Shown here: one piece after another, positions 17,009 to 28,334 of the stretch | How positions within the stretch are numbered: position 1 is the first letter of the stretch | Layout: every line of letters starts with the position of its first letter | Assembly: GCF_006546775.1 (NCBI RefSeq) | Contig: NZ_VICE01000129.1 | Location: 1-35,112 of the forward strand | Source: Marilutibacter aestuarii | Lineage (GTDB): Bacteria; Pseudomonadota; Gammaproteobacteria; Xanthomonadales; Xanthomonadaceae | Reading direction: 5' to 3' | DNA length: 35,112 bases | Made by a program: the position numbers and the translations under genes | Notes under the pieces: model-generated | What the model saw: the letters and a program-made list of their open reading frames with translations, nothing else | What the model was told of the DNA's origin: nothing | Database searches by the model: none

Positions 17009-18682
17009 GTCGTTTCTGAGCGAACGAGGCTTGAGTTCGGCCGTCGACAGGAAGCGCGGCGGCGTGCGCGCCTTCGACAGCTGTTCGTACGCGTGACCCA
17101 GTGCGATCAGGCGCGGTTCGCTCCAGGCGGTGCCCATGAAGACCAGGCCGATCGGCAGGCCGTGGCTTTCCCCCATCGGCACGGTCAGGCTGGGGTAGCC
17201 GGCCACCGCGGCGGCGCCGTAGCCCGCACCGGTGAAGTGATCGCCCAGGACCGGGTCGATGCGCCAGGCCGGCGATGTCGCCGGCGCGAGCAGGGCGTCG
17301 AGTTCCTGGGCCTCCAGCGCGGCATCGATGCCTGCCTCACCGGCCAGCCGACGTGCTTCGCGGCGCGCGTCCAGGTAGGCCTCTTCGTTCAAGGGGCCCT
17401 TGACGCGGGCCTGCTCGAACAGCTCCTGGCCGAACCAGGGCATTTCGGTGTCGACGTGCGCCTGGTTGAACGCGATCAGCGCGTCCAGCGTCTTGACCGG
17501 GGCGTCGTGGCTGCGCAGGTAGTGCTCGAGGCCGTTCTTGAATTCGTACAACAGCACTTCGAATTCCGCCTGCCGCCATTGGCCGGCGGTGGGGATCTCG
17601 GCATCGACGATGGTGGCCCCGGCGGCGCGCATGGCGGCCACGGCGCGCTCGAGGGCGTCGTCGACGTCGGGATGGAAGCCCATGCTGCCGCGAAGCAGGC
17701 CGATGCGCGCCCCACGCAGTGCATCGGGGTCGAGGTGGGCGGGGTAGTCGAAGACGGCGCGACCGACGCTTTGGGCGGTGGCGGCGTCGGCATCGTCACG
17801 CCCGGCCATCGCGGCCAGCAGGATCGCGGCATCGGCGACGCTGCGGGTCATCGGGCCTGCGGTGTCCTGGCTGCTGGAGATCGGGATGATGCCGTTGCGG
17901 CTGACCAGCCCGACCGTCGGCTTGAGTCCCACCAGGCCGGCGACCGCCGACGGGCAGATGATGCTGCCGTCGGTCTCGGTGCCGATGCCCACGGCGGCGA
18001 GGTTGGCGCTGATCGCGCTGCCCGTGCCGGCGCTGGAGCCGCAGGGGCTGCGATCGAGCGCGTAGGGGTTGAGGGTCTGGCCGCCCCGGCCGCTCCACCC
18101 GGAACTGGAGCGGGTGGAACGGAAGTTGGCCCACTCGCTCAGGTTGGTCTTGCCCAGGATCACCGCGCCTGCCGCGCGCAGCCGGTCGACCAGGAAGGCA
18201 TCGCGCGTGGGGCGGTGCTCGGCGAGCGCGAGCGATCCGGCCGAGTTCACCATCGGGGTCGCATCGATGTTGTCCTTCAACAGCACCGGGATGCCATGCA
18301 GTGGGCCCAGCACCGGACCGGCCTTGCGTTGCGCGTCGCGCGCGGCGGCCTCCTCCAGGGCGTCGGGATTGAGCTCGATCACCGCGTTGAGCGTGGGGCC
18401 GGCGTCGTCGATCGCGGCAATGCGGTCGAGGTAGGCCTGGGTCAGGGCCTGGCTGCTGGTCTCGCCGCGCGCCATGCGCGCCTGCAGGGCCTGGATGTCG
18501 AGTTCGGCGAATGCGAAAGCATCCGTGTCGGCAGTGGCGGCGGGTGCCGCAGCGGCCGGCCCGACGCGGGGCGTGGGCGACGCGGCCACCGGGGGCGTCG
18601 CCGCCTGGACGCTACCGGGCTCGCTGGCGGGTTGACAGGCGGCCAGCAGGAGCAGGCAGGCGGTGGCTGGCATGGAGCGCAT
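16979..18682 (-). CDS. Amidase-signature-family lipoprotein
   Basis: A 567-residue protein from the start chosen at 18682. The frame stays open upstream, but [20 protein letters not shown] is a lipoprotein signal with lipobox LAAC (C16), so the enzyme is probably anchored in the cell envelope. The amidase signature is clear: Lys in [12 protein letters not shown], Ser in [14 protein letters not shown] and the nucleophile Ser in [13 protein letters not shown], the Lys-Ser-Ser triad of this family. After the signal there is a Pro/Ala-rich linker of about 35 residues. The substrate is unknown; relatives include peptide amidases and GatA, but an exported form is unlikely to serve tRNA amidation. 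The gene lies downstream of typA on the same strand, with a terminator-like hairpin between them. Confidence 0.88.
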   Translation of the reverse strand: MRSMPATACLLLLAACQPASEPGSVQAATPPVAASPTPRVGPAAAAPAATADTDAFAFAELDIQALQARMARGETSSQALTQAYLDRIAAIDDAGPTLNAVIELNPDALEEAAARDAQRKAGPVLGPLHGIPVLLKDNIDATPMVNSAGSLALAEHRPTRDAFLVDRLRAAGAVILGKTNLSEWANFRSTRSSSGWSGRGGQTLNPYALDRSPCGSSAGTGSAISANLAAVGIGTETDGSIICPSAVAGLVGLKPTVGLVSRNGIIPISSSQDTAGPMTRSVADAAILLAAMAGRDDADAATAQSVGRAVFDYPAHLDPDALRGARIGLLRGSMGFHPDVDDALERAVAAMRAAGATIVDAEIPTAGQWRQAEFEVLLYEFKNGLEHYLRSHDAPVKTLDALIAFNQAHVDTEMPWFGQELFEQARVKGPLNEEAYLDARREARRLAGEAGIDAALEAQELDALLAPATSPAWRIDPVLGDHFTGAGYGAAAVAGYPSLTVPMGESHGLPIGLVFMGTAWSEPRLIALGHAYEQLSKARTPPRFLSTAELKPRSLRNDATGAQGAGR

Positions 18683-18962
18683 GGGCGATTCCCCGTCGCG
18701 GATGGCTGCCGCCGAGCATAGCGAGCCCGTCTCGCGGCGGCTCCGGTGGATGGCGTGAGCGGTCGCAATGGGCGCCCCTGCGGTGGGCGCGATCCCCAGC
18801 CGCCCTGGCCCCGGCCAAAACGCGGGCCGACCCGGCCGGTGCCGCGCGACAGCACGATGCCGGCGCACCAGGCCACGCGGGCCGCCAGCAGGAACAGCAG
18901 GCAAAGAAATGGCAGCGGGAGGTGACTCACGCTGCCATTCCAGGGTGTCGCGGATCGCAGGA
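18683..18962 (-). other. typA-amidase gap
   Basis: This 280-nt gap holds a typA terminator-type hairpin (18903-18939) and the upstream region of the amidase. On the minus strand TATGCT lies about 30 nt before the amidase ATG and could be a -10 element, but no good -35 is seen. No gene is supported here. Confidence 0.6.
18903..18939 (-). terminator. Intrinsic terminator of typA
   Basis: On the minus strand AATGGCAGCG pairs perfectly with CGCTGCCATT (10 bp, arms 18939-18930 and 18917-18908) over a 12-nt loop, and TCTTTG follows. It begins 24 nt after the typA stop. The U-rich tail is imperfect, so strength is uncertain. Confidence 0.65.
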
Positions 18963-20804
<1,842 letters not shown>

Positions 20805-20812
20805 GCGGAATG

Positions 20813-20830
20813 GACGCCGGCGAAGGCGTC
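20813..20830 (-). repeat. Hairpin in the typA leader
   Basis: GACGCC (20813-20818) and GGCGTC (20825-20830) form a 6-bp stem over 6 nt. It lies between the predicted transcription start near 20847 and the ATG at 20804, ending about 8 nt before the start codon, where a ribosome binding site would normally be. Confidence 0.55.
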
Positions 20831-20853
20831 AGGGTCGCGGAGGGAAGCCGACC

Positions 20854-20882
20854 ATTATAGCGGGTGTTTGCGCCAGAATCAG
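20854..20882 (-). promoter_or_regulatory. Sigma70-type promoter of typA
   Basis: On the minus strand a perfect TATAAT (20859-20854) stands 17 nt after CTGATT (20882-20877), which matches the -35 consensus in three of six positions. Transcription would start near 20847, giving a leader of about 43 nt. Confidence 0.7.
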
Positions 20883-20913
20883 GAAAATCACGGGCAACCG
20901 GGGGCGGCTGCGG

Positions 20914-20919
20914 TATCCT
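20914..20919 (+). promoter_or_regulatory. Possible -10 element for ppiB
   Basis: TATCCT at 20914-20919 matches the -10 consensus in four of six positions, about 100 nt before ppiB. The hexamer 17 nt upstream is poor. This is a weak candidate only. Confidence 0.3.
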
Positions 20920-21018
20920 TGGCCGACCCGCGTTCATCTCCCCGTTGGGCAGGGATGGGCGCACGCAACTCTGCCGGGCCCGCGAAGTGCCCGGTCATCC
21001 CCCACCAGGAGCCGTTCC

Positions 21019-21525
<507 letters not shown>

Positions 21526-21563
21526 GCCTCTCCTCGGGCGGCCCGGCGCCGACCCTGACCCTG

Positions 21564-21593
21564 GAAACCCCGGGCCGCCTGGTCCGGGGTTTC
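21564..21593 (+). terminator. Terminator after ppiB
   Basis: GAAACCCCGG (21564-21573) pairs perfectly with CCGGGGTTTC (21584-21593) over a 10-nt loop, and TTG follows. The arms are the same as the core of the hairpin that ends the ribosomal cluster, and the A/T arms would allow function in both directions. Confidence 0.75.
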
Positions 21594-21646
21594 TTGCGTG
21601 CGGGTGGTGTCGGGGCGGGGGAGAACGGGGGAGCGCGCCGGGGCCG

Positions 21647-21739
21647 CGTGATACCATCACGGGGCTAAGCCTGGTGGGTCCCGACACGGGAGCCGGGCTG
21701 GTCCCGACCCCTGGTTTTCCCCTGTCCCCCGCCCGTGTC
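21647..21739 (+). promoter_or_regulatory. Structured leader of the aminotransferase gene
   Basis: CGTGAT-ACC-ATCACG (21647-21661) is a 6-bp inverted repeat that overlaps TACCAT (21652-21657), a possible -10 element. Downstream, GACACGGG (21683-21690) can pair perfectly with CCCGTGTC (21732-21739), enclosing a smaller stem CGGG-CTGGT-CCCG. The helix ends 11 nt before the ribosome binding site AGAGG (21751-21755). No known riboswitch class was recognised. Confidence 0.4.
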
Positions 21740-21764
21740 ACCAATTCCTGAGAGGTTATCCGCG

Positions 21765-22970
21765 ATGCCCCAGCTCGCCAGCCGGATCGGCCGTGCCAAG
21801 CCCAGCGCGATCATGCAGATCGCCGAGAAGGCCAAGCGCCTGAAAGCCGAAGGCCGCGACATCATCAGCTTCTCGATCGGCGTGCCCAACTTCCTGCCGG
21901 GCGAGCATGTCTACGAGGCGGCGCGCAACGCGCTCTCGCACGACAGCGGCCAGTACGGCAGCAACCGCGGCGCCGACGCGATGATCGATGCGTTCCTGGA
22001 ACACATCGGCAAACTGGGCCTCACCGGGTATGGCCGCGTGAACTGCGCCAGCGGCGTGGGCGCCAAGCACGTCCTCTACAACCTGGGCGAAGCGCTGCTG
22101 GACGAGGGCGACACCATCGCCTTCCCGACGCCCTACTGGACGAGCTACCTGGACATCGCGGAGATCGTCAACGCGAAGGTCGAGCTGCTGCCGTGCCCGC
22201 CGGAGCAGGACTACAAGCTCACCCCGGCCCAGCTGGACGCCGCGCTGGCGAAGAAGCCGCGCGTGTTCCTGTTCAACAACCCGTCCAATCCGACGGGCAT
22301 GGTCTACACCCGCGAGGAGATCGATGCCCTGGCGGAGGTCATCACAAAGTATCCCGACACCTGGATCATCACCGACGACATCTACAACAAGATGGTCTTC
22401 GACGGCGTCGGCTACCACAACTTCGTGCATTCAAGGCCGGAGCTCAAGGACCGCGTGATCTTCGTCGACTCGCTGTCCAAGACCTACGGCATGCCGGGCT
22501 GGCGCGTGGGCTTCATGGCCGGTCCCGAAAGCGTCGCCCAGGCGGTGGTCACGCTGAACTCCAACCACATCACCAACATCCCGGAAATCGCCACCGCGGC
22601 CGCGGTCGCCGCCCTGACCGGGCCGCAGGACGTGCCCCAGGCCAAGTGCGCCGAGTTCCAGGCCAAGCGCGACCAGGTGATGGAGGTGATGAACGCCATC
22701 CCGGGCGTGGTCTGCCCGCGGCCGCAGGGCGCGTTCTACGTGTTCCCGGACATCAGCAGCACCTTCGGCAAGACCCACGGGCCGACCGGCAAGGCGATCG
22801 CCAACGACGTCGACTTCTGCAGCGTGCTGCTCGAGGCCAAGGGCGTGGCCTGCGTGCCCGGCTCGGCGTTCGGCGAGCCGCGTGCGATGCGCATCAGCTA
22901 CACCTGCCCGACGCCCCAGCTGGCGCCCGGCATCGAGCGCATCCGCGAATTCTTCGCTGAGCTGGCCTGA
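21765..22970 (+). CDS. Pyridoxal-phosphate aminotransferase, aspartate type
   Basis: A 401-residue class I aminotransferase. An in-frame GTG at 21735 would add ten residues, but ATG 21765 has AGAGG 9 nt upstream. The PLP lysine is K239 in SLSKTYGMPGWRVG; FNNPSNPTGMVY, ITDDIYNKMVFDG and the C-terminal MRISYTCP with its arginine are family features. The likely reaction is amino exchange between aspartate (or a related amino acid) and 2-oxoglutarate, but substrate choice cannot be read from sequence. It is followed after 6 nt by a thioredoxin-fold gene, then by malate dehydrogenase, whose substrate pair (malate/oxaloacetate) is metabolically adjacent. Confidence 0.92.
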   Translation: MPQLASRIGRAKPSAIMQIAEKAKRLKAEGRDIISFSIGVPNFLPGEHVYEAARNALSHDSGQYGSNRGADAMIDAFLEHIGKLGLTGYGRVNCASGVGAKHVLYNLGEALLDEGDTIAFPTPYWTSYLDIAEIVNAKVELLPCPPEQDYKLTPAQLDAALAKKPRVFLFNNPSNPTGMVYTREEIDALAEVITKYPDTWIITDDIYNKMVFDGVGYHNFVHSRPELKDRVIFVDSLSKTYGMPGWRVGFMAGPESVAQAVVTLNSNHITNIPEIATAAAVAALTGPQDVPQAKCAEFQAKRDQVMEVMNAIPGVVCPRPQGAFYVFPDISSTFGKTHGPTGKAIANDVDFCSVLLEAKGVACVPGSAFGEPRAMRISYTCPTPQLAPGIERIREFFAELA

Positions 22971-22976
22971 CCCGTC

Positions 22977-23336
22977 GTGCGCGTCGCCTGGATGCTGCTG
23001 GCGTTGGCGGTCCTCGGCGGGGCCTGGCACCTGTGGCCCAGGGAGCCTGCCGCCCTGCATCCGGACGACCCGCGCCTGGCCACCGGAGACGACCGCATCG
23101 TGATGATGGCCGCCGAATGGTGCGGCTACTGTCGCAAGCAGCAGAAGGCCTTCGAGCTGGCGGACGTGCGCTACCGCGTACTGGACGTCGACACGCCGGA
23201 AGGCCAGCGGGCGATGCGCGCGCTGGGCGCACGCGGCGTGCCGACCACGGTGATCGGCCAGGACGTCGTGCGTGGCTACGACACCGCCGCGCTGCAAAGC
23301 AAACTCGAACCGCTGGGGTATCGCGATGTGTTCTGA
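22977..23336 (+). CDS. Membrane-anchored glutaredoxin-like protein
   Basis: A 119-residue protein with an N-terminal hydrophobic segment (WMLLALAVLGGAWHLWP, about residues 5-21) followed by a glutaredoxin/thioredoxin fold. EWCGYCRKQ holds a CxxC redox pair (about residues 48-51) and GVPTTVIGQDVVRGYD has the cis-proline loop. The fold probably faces the periplasm, as an anchored or secreted redox protein; partners are unknown. The GTG start lies 6 nt after the aminotransferase stop and has no clear ribosome binding site, so translation may be coupled. ATG 22992 is an alternative start. Confidence 0.78.
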   Translation: MRVAWMLLALAVLGGAWHLWPREPAALHPDDPRLATGDDRIVMMAAEWCGYCRKQQKAFELADVRYRVLDVDTPEGQRAMRALGARGVPTTVIGQDVVRGYDTAALQSKLEPLGYRDVF

Positions 23337-23387
23337 ACCCGCCATCGCGCCCGGCACTCCCCACAGTCACAACGCAAGGAATTACCG

Positions 23388-24374
23388 ATGAAAACTCCCG
23401 TCCGCGTTGCCGTCACCGGTGCTGCCGGCCAGATCGGCTATTCGCTCCTGTTCCGTATCGCTTCCGGCGAGATGCTGGGCAAGGACCAGCCGGTCATCCT
23501 GCAACTGCTCGAGCTGCCGATGGAGAAGGCCCAGGCCGCGCTGAAGGGCGTGATGATGGAGCTGGAGGACTGCGCGTTCCCGCTGCTGGCCGGCATGGTC
23601 GGCACCGATGACGCCGAGGTCGCGTTCAAGGACGCCGACATCGCCCTGCTGGTCGGCGCGCGTCCGCGCGGCCCGGGCATGGAGCGCAAGGACCTGCTGC
23701 TGGAGAACGCCAAGATCTTCACCGCCCAGGGCGCCGCGCTGAACAAGGTCGCGAGCCGCGACGTCAAGGTGCTGGTCGTCGGCAACCCCGCCAACACCAA
23801 TGCCTACATCGCCATGAAGTCCGCGCCCGACCTGCCGGCGAAGAACTTCACCGCCATGCTGCGCCTGGACCACAACCGCGCGCTGTCGCAGCTGGCCAAC
23901 AAGGCCGGGGTGCCCGTGGGCGAGATCGAGAAGCTGGTCGTCTGGGGCAACCACAGCCCCACCATGTACCCCGACTACCGTTTCGCGACGGTCAACGGCG
24001 AGTCGCTGAAGGACAAGATCAACGACGCGGACTGGAACGCGAACACCTTCATCCCGCAGGTCGGCAAGCGCGGCGCGGCGATCATCGAGGCGCGCGGCCT
24101 GTCCTCGGCGGCATCGGCGGCCAACGCCGCGATCGACCACATCCACGACTGGGTGCTGGGCAGCAACGGCAAGTGGGTCACCATGGGCGTGCCTTCCGAC
24201 GGCAGCTACGGCATCCCGGAAGGCGTGATCTACGGTGTCGCGGTGACGACCGAGAACGGCGAGTACACCCGCGTCGAGGGCCTGCCTGTCGACGACTTCA
24301 GCCGCGCGGCGATGGACAAGACCCTCGCCGAGCTGGAAGAGGAGCGCGCCGGCGTCGCCCACCTGCTGGGCTGA
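23388..24374 (+). CDS. mdh: Malate dehydrogenase (NAD)
   Basis: A 328-residue soluble malate dehydrogenase that oxidises malate to oxaloacetate in the TCA cycle. The nucleotide-binding loop is [20 protein letters not shown], the substrate-loop arginines are in [29 protein letters not shown] contains the Asp/Arg pair, and the catalytic His189 is in [13 protein letters not shown]. Length and motifs fit the cytoplasmic-type family. The start is preceded by AAGGAA about 7 nt upstream. A hairpin with a short T-run follows. Confidence 0.97.
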   Translation: MKTPVRVAVTGAAGQIGYSLLFRIASGEMLGKDQPVILQLLELPMEKAQAALKGVMMELEDCAFPLLAGMVGTDDAEVAFKDADIALLVGARPRGPGMERKDLLLENAKIFTAQGAALNKVASRDVKVLVVGNPANTNAYIAMKSAPDLPAKNFTAMLRLDHNRALSQLANKAGVPVGEIEKLVVWGNHSPTMYPDYRFATVNGESLKDKINDADWNANTFIPQVGKRGAAIIEARGLSSAASAANAAIDHIHDWVLGSNGKWVTMGVPSDGSYGIPEGVIYGVAVTTENGEYTRVEGLPVDDFSRAAMDKTLAELEEERAGVAHLLG

Positions 24375-24397
24375 CCGGACCTGCCGGGAGCACACGT

Positions 24398-24432
24398 CGA
24401 ACGGGGTGGCCAGTGGCCGCCCCGTTCGCTTT
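24398..24432 (+). terminator. Terminator after mdh
   Basis: CGAACGGGG (24398-24406) pairs with CCCCGTTCG (24420-24428), continued inward by a T-G pair and GGCC/GGCC over AGT. CTTT follows. The next gene begins only 9 nt further, so its expression may need readthrough or its own promoter. Confidence 0.65.
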
Positions 24433-24440
24433 CGGCGCCC

Positions 24441-25073
24441 GTGAACACCATGTTCGACTCCATCCGCATCCACCATGCCGACGCGCACCTGCTGGTGGTC
24501 GAGAAACCCGCGGGGCTGCTGTCGGTGCCCGGCCGCCTGCCGGAGAACCGGGACTGCGTGGTGGCCCGACTGCAGCGTGTCCACGTCGACGCGCTCACCG
24601 TGCATCGCCTCGACCAGGTCACCAGTGGCCTGATGTTGTTCGCGCGCGGCAAGGCCATGCAATCGGCGCTGTCGGGCCTGTTCGAGCGACGCCAGGTCGG
24701 CAAGGGCTACGAGGCACGCGTAGAGGGACGGGTAAGGGACGAAGCGGGCGAGATCGACCTGCCGCTGGCCTGCGACTGGCCCAATCGCCCCCGGCAGATG
24801 GTGGACAGGGTGCACGGCAAGCCCGCGCTGACGCGTTGGCGCGTGCTCGGGCGCGACGTGGCCGGCGCGTGGACCCGGCTGGCGCTGGAGCCGGTGACCG
24901 GGCGCAGCCACCAGTTGCGCCTGCACCTGGCCAGCATCGGCCACCCGATCGTCGGCGACGCGATGTACGGCGCGTCCCCGGCCGCCCGCGTCTGCCTGCA
25001 TGCCACCCGGCTGTCGTTCCCGCACCCGGTCGGGGGCGCATCGATGGCCTTCGAAAGCCCGGCGCCGTTCTGA
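24441..25073 (+). CDS. RluA-family RNA pseudouridine synthase
   Basis: A 210-residue pseudouridine synthase, close in size to E. coli RluA, which modifies 23S rRNA and some tRNAs. The catalytic aspartate is D58 in VHRLDQVTSGLMLFARG, and the C-terminal GRSHQLRLHLASIGHPIVGD is the second family motif. The GTG at 24441 and ATG at 24450 are both possible starts; the choice changes three residues. No S4 domain is present, as expected for RluA itself rather than RluC/D. The exact RNA target cannot be read from sequence. Confidence 0.9.
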   Translation: MNTMFDSIRIHHADAHLLVVEKPAGLLSVPGRLPENRDCVVARLQRVHVDALTVHRLDQVTSGLMLFARGKAMQSALSGLFERRQVGKGYEARVEGRVRDEAGEIDLPLACDWPNRPRQMVDRVHGKPALTRWRVLGRDVAGAWTRLALEPVTGRSHQLRLHLASIGHPIVGDAMYGASPAARVCLHATRLSFPHPVGGASMAFESPAPF

Positions 25074-25108
25074 GACGCGTTCGCATGCCTTGCATCCGGG
25101 CTCGACCA

Positions 25109-25144
25109 AAGTCCGAATGAAGTACGTCGGGGGGAGGCCTAGGC
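25109..25144 (+). promoter_or_regulatory. Possible regulatory site upstream of prpE
   Basis: AAGTCCG (25109-25115) and AAGTACG (25120-25126) repeat with an 11-bp period, about one helical turn, followed by GGGGGG and the palindrome GCCTAGGC (25137-25144). This ends 30 nt before prpE. It looks like a two-site activator region, but no regulator family can be named, and no sigma70 or sigma54 promoter was recognised in it. Confidence 0.35.
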
Positions 25145-25174
25145 TGGACGCACCCCCATCGACGGACGGTCGCC

Positions 25175-27073
25175 ATGCGCTACGAGGACTTCTACCAGCG
25201 TTCGATCGACGACCCGGAGGGGTTCTGGGCCGAACAGGCGCGGGCGATCCACTGGCACGTCCCGCCGCGCGCGATCCTGGAATACGGCGATCCGCCTTTC
25301 CGCAAGTGGTTTGCCGGCGGTACCACCAACCTCTGCCACAACGCCGTCGACCGCCACCTGGACGCACGCGGCGACCAGCTGGCGCTGGTGGCGATTTCCA
25401 GCGAAACGGGCGAGACCCGCGAGATCAGCTATCGCGAGCTGCACGAGGAAGTGAACGTCTTCGCGGCGATGATCCGCTCGCTCGGCGTCGGTCGTGGCGA
25501 TCGGGTGGTCATCTACATGCCCAACATGGCCGAGGCGGTGTTCGCCATGCTCGCCTGCGCGCGCATCGGCGCGGTGCACTCGGTGGTGTTCGGTGGGTTC
25601 GCCGCGCACAACCTCGCCCTGCGCATCGACGACGCCCGGCCGAAACTGCTCGTCTGTGCCGACGCCGGCATGCGCGGGGGCAAGGTGATCCCCTACAAGC
25701 CCCTGGTCGACGCCGCCTGCGAGGAGGCGCGGCATCCGCCCGCGCACGTGCTCGTGGTCAGTCGGGGCCTTGACCCGGAGCCGGCCTGGATCCCGGGCCG
25801 CGACATCGACCACGCGGCCCTGCGCGAGGAGTTCAGGGAGGCGCGCGTCGCCGTCGAATGGCTGGAGTCGAACGAGCCCAGTTACCTGCTCTACACCTCG
25901 GGCACGACCGGCAAGCCCAAGGGCGTGCAACGCGACGTGGGCGGCTACGCGGTGGCGCTGGCCCTTTCGATGTGGGCGATCTACGACGTGCGCGCCGGCC
26001 AGGTCATGTTTTCCACCTCGGACGTCGGCTGGGCGGTCGGGCATTCCTACAACGTCTACGGGCCGCTCATCGCCGGCGCGACCTCGATCCTGTACGAGGG
26101 ACTGCCGACCCATCCCGACCCGGGCGTGTGGTGGTCGATCTGCGAGAAGTACGGCGTGCGCACGATGTTCTCGTCGCCCACGGGCATCCGGGTTCTAAAG
26201 AAGCAGGACGCGGCCTGGCTGCGCAAGCACGACCTCTCGGCGCTGCAGTGGCTGTTCCTGGCCGGGGAGCCGCTGGACGAGCCGACGGCGCAATGGATCA
26301 CCGAAGGCATCGGCAAGACCATCATCGACAACTACTGGCAGACCGAGACCGGCTGGCCGGTGCTGTCGTTGATGCCCGGGGTGGACATGAAGCCGGTCAA
26401 GTTCGGCTCGCCCGGCCTGCCGATGCCGGGCTACCGGATCCGCGTGATCGACGAAGGCAGCGGCGAGGACGTCGCGCCGGGCGAGAAGGGCGTGCTGGTG
26501 ATCGAACCGCCCTTGCCGCCGGGCTGCCTGACCACGGTCTGGGGCGACGATGCCCGCTTCATGGCCAGCTACTTCAGCCACTTCAAGGAGCGTCTCTACA
26601 GTTCGCTCGACTGGGCGATCCGCGACGAGGACGGTTACGCCTTCATCCTGGGTCGCACCGACGACGTCATCAACGTCGCCGGCCACCGGCTGGGCACGCG
26701 CGAGGTGGAGGAGTCGTGCTCGACGCATCCCGACGTCGCCGAGGCCGCGGTCGTCGGCGTCCGTGATCCGCTCAAGGGCCAGGTGCCGGTCGTGTTCGCG
26801 ACCCTGAAGAGCGCGGGCGAGGGCGCGGACGTGGCCGGCACGGCCGAGGCCATCCGCGCGCAGGTCGGCCGGCAACTGGGCGCGATCGCGCGACCTGCGC
26901 GCGTCTATGTCGTCGGGGCACTGCCCAAGACCCGTTCCGGCAAGCTGCTCAGGCGCTCGCTGCAGGCGCTCGCCGAGGACCGCGATCCGGGCGACCTGTC
27001 CACGCTGGACGACCCGGGCGCGCTCGAAGAGATACGTCGCGCGCTTGGTCGGGGTGCCGACGCGGGCGGCTGA
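25175..27073 (+). CDS. prpE: Propionate-CoA ligase
   Basis: A 632-residue acyl-CoA synthetase of the acetyl/propionyl type. It converts propionate, ATP and CoA to propionyl-CoA through an acyl-adenylate. [15 protein letters not shown] is the adenylation P-loop (about residues 240-254), [11 protein letters not shown] the acyl-pocket region, [18 protein letters not shown] the hinge, and [11 protein letters not shown] carries the catalytic, regulatory lysine (K590). Position beside prpB and prpC, and the overall PrpE-like sequence, favour propionate over acetate, but acetyl-CoA synthetase activity cannot be excluded. Confidence 0.88.
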   Translation: MRYEDFYQRSIDDPEGFWAEQARAIHWHVPPRAILEYGDPPFRKWFAGGTTNLCHNAVDRHLDARGDQLALVAISSETGETREISYRELHEEVNVFAAMIRSLGVGRGDRVVIYMPNMAEAVFAMLACARIGAVHSVVFGGFAAHNLALRIDDARPKLLVCADAGMRGGKVIPYKPLVDAACEEARHPPAHVLVVSRGLDPEPAWIPGRDIDHAALREEFREARVAVEWLESNEPSYLLYTSGTTGKPKGVQRDVGGYAVALALSMWAIYDVRAGQVMFSTSDVGWAVGHSYNVYGPLIAGATSILYEGLPTHPDPGVWWSICEKYGVRTMFSSPTGIRVLKKQDAAWLRKHDLSALQWLFLAGEPLDEPTAQWITEGIGKTIIDNYWQTETGWPVLSLMPGVDMKPVKFGSPGLPMPGYRIRVIDEGSGEDVAPGEKGVLVIEPPLPPGCLTTVWGDDARFMASYFSHFKERLYSSLDWAIRDEDGYAFILGRTDDVINVAGHRLGTREVEESCSTHPDVAEAAVVGVRDPLKGQVPVVFATLKSAGEGADVAGTAEAIRAQVGRQLGAIARPARVYVVGALPKTRSGKLLRRSLQALAEDRDPGDLSTLDDPGALEEIRRALGRGADAGG

Positions 27074-27139
27074 CCGGGCGACCCGCGCGCCCTTGGGGCG
27101 GCAGGCACTCCGGGGGCAGGCGGGCGAGGGCGCTTCGGC

Positions 27140-27145
27140 TAAAAT
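27140..27145 (+). promoter_or_regulatory. Possible -10 element of prpB
   Basis: TAAAAT at 27140-27145 matches the -10 consensus in five of six positions and stands 22 nt before the prpB start. No acceptable -35 hexamer is seen 16-18 nt upstream, so it would need an activator. The leader would be only about 16 nt and would include the ribosome binding site. Confidence 0.4.
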
Positions 27146-27167
27146 GATGGGCCCACCAGGAGATGCC

Positions 27168-28055
27168 ATGACCACCGTCAACTCCCGAGGCGCGCGTTTC
27201 CGCGCCGCCGTCGCAGAAGAATCCCCGCTGCAGGTGATGGGCGCGATCACCGCCTACGCCGGCCTGATGGCCAAGCGCACCGGCTACAAGGCGCTGTACC
27301 TGTCCGGCGGCGGCGTCGCCGCGAACTCGCTGGGCATGCCCGACCTGGGCATCAGCACGATGGAGGACGTGCTCACCGACGCGCGCCGCATCGTCGATGC
27401 CACCGACATGCCCCTGCTGGTCGACATCGACACCGGCTGGGGCGGCGCCTTCAACATCGCGCGGACCGTGCGTTCGTTCATCAACGTCGGCGTCGCCGCG
27501 GTGCACATGGAAGACCAGGTCGGGCAGAAGCGCTGCGGCCACCGTCCGGGCAAGGAAGTGGTGTCGCGTGCGGAGATGGTCGACCGCGTGAAGGCGGCCG
27601 TGGACGCCCGCACCGACCCGGGCTTCGTGATCATGGCCCGCACCGACGCCGCCGCGGTGGAGGGTATCGACAGCGCGATCGACCGCGCCTGCGCCTACGT
27701 CGAGGCCGGCGCCGACATGATCTTCCCCGAAGCGATGAAGAGCCTCGAGGACTACCGCCGCTTCAAGGCGGCGGTGAAGGTGCCGATCCTGGCCAACCTG
27801 ACCGAGTTCGGCTCGACCCCGTTCTTCACCACCGACGAGTTGCGCGAGGCCGGCGTCGACATCGCCCTCTACTGCTGCGGCGCCTACCGGGCGATGAACA
27901 AGGCGGCCCTGAACTTCTACGAGACGGTCCGCCGCGAAGGCACGCAGAAGCACATCATCGACACCCTGCAGACGCGCGCCGAGCTGTACGACTTCCTTGG
28001 TTACCACGCCTACGAGGACAAGCTGGACGCCCTGTTCTCGGAAGGCAAGGACTGA
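27168..28055 (+). CDS. prpB: 2-methylisocitrate lyase
   Basis: A 295-residue enzyme that splits 2-methylisocitrate into pyruvate and succinate, the last step of the methylcitrate cycle. The catalytic motif KRCGH (residues 121-125, C123) and [21 protein letters not shown] and [11 protein letters not shown] are complete. The frame is open upstream, but ATG 27168 follows CAGGAGA (27158-27164) and matches the family N-terminus. The 94-nt gap from prpE and the presence of prpC downstream place it in a propionate gene set. Confidence 0.95.
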   Translation: MTTVNSRGARFRAAVAEESPLQVMGAITAYAGLMAKRTGYKALYLSGGGVAANSLGMPDLGISTMEDVLTDARRIVDATDMPLLVDIDTGWGGAFNIARTVRSFINVGVAAVHMEDQVGQKRCGHRPGKEVVSRAEMVDRVKAAVDARTDPGFVIMARTDAAAVEGIDSAIDRACAYVEAGADMIFPEAMKSLEDYRRFKAAVKVPILANLTEFGSTPFFTTDELREAGVDIALYCCGAYRAMNKAALNFYETVRREGTQKHIIDTLQTRAELYDFLGYHAYEDKLDALFSEGKD

Positions 28056-28334
28056 CATGGTCGGCCGACGGAGCGAGCAGGCCCTCGCCATGCGAGCCCC
28101 CTGTGCCCCCTCCGCCGGCGCGTTCGCTGGCCGGTCCGCGACGCCGCGCGCCGCGGTCGATCGGCCTTCGTCCATGACAACGCGGCGAGCCTGGCCGGAC
28201 GGCCAGTTTTACCGGCGCGGAGCGGCTGCCGCCCCCCGCCCTTCACTCCACGACCGGGCGCGCACGCCCCATGCCCGCGGGGCCACCCGCGCCGATGCGC
28301 ACCCGGCACGCACGACACGCCCAGGAGATCCACC
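28056..28334 (+). other. prpB-prpC gap
   Basis: A 279-nt gap with no supported gene. It is very GC-rich, and its clearest element is the hairpin plus T-run at 28191-28210. The prpC ribosome binding site AGGAG lies just before the ATG. No good promoter was recognised. Confidence 0.6.
28191..28210 (+). terminator. Hairpin with T-run between prpB and prpC
   Basis: CTGGCC (28191-28196) pairs with GGCCAG (28201-28206) over GGAC, followed by TTTT (28207-28210). This short stem could reduce prpC transcription from upstream, i.e. act as a partial terminator or attenuator. Confidence 0.5.

Noticed and set aside
16976-18721. A 581-codon open frame on the plus strand opposite the amidase gene
   Set aside because: It is an antisense shadow: GC-rich third positions keep the opposite frame open. 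The translated sequence is rich in Gly, Arg, Val and His without domain motifs, while the minus strand has clear amidase motifs.
18683-18930. A possible small membrane peptide on the minus strand downstream of typA, starting GTG with a leucine-rich run
   Set aside because: Its start lies in the loop of the typA terminator hairpin, it has no ribosome binding site, and the frame continues into the amidase region without a gene-like end.
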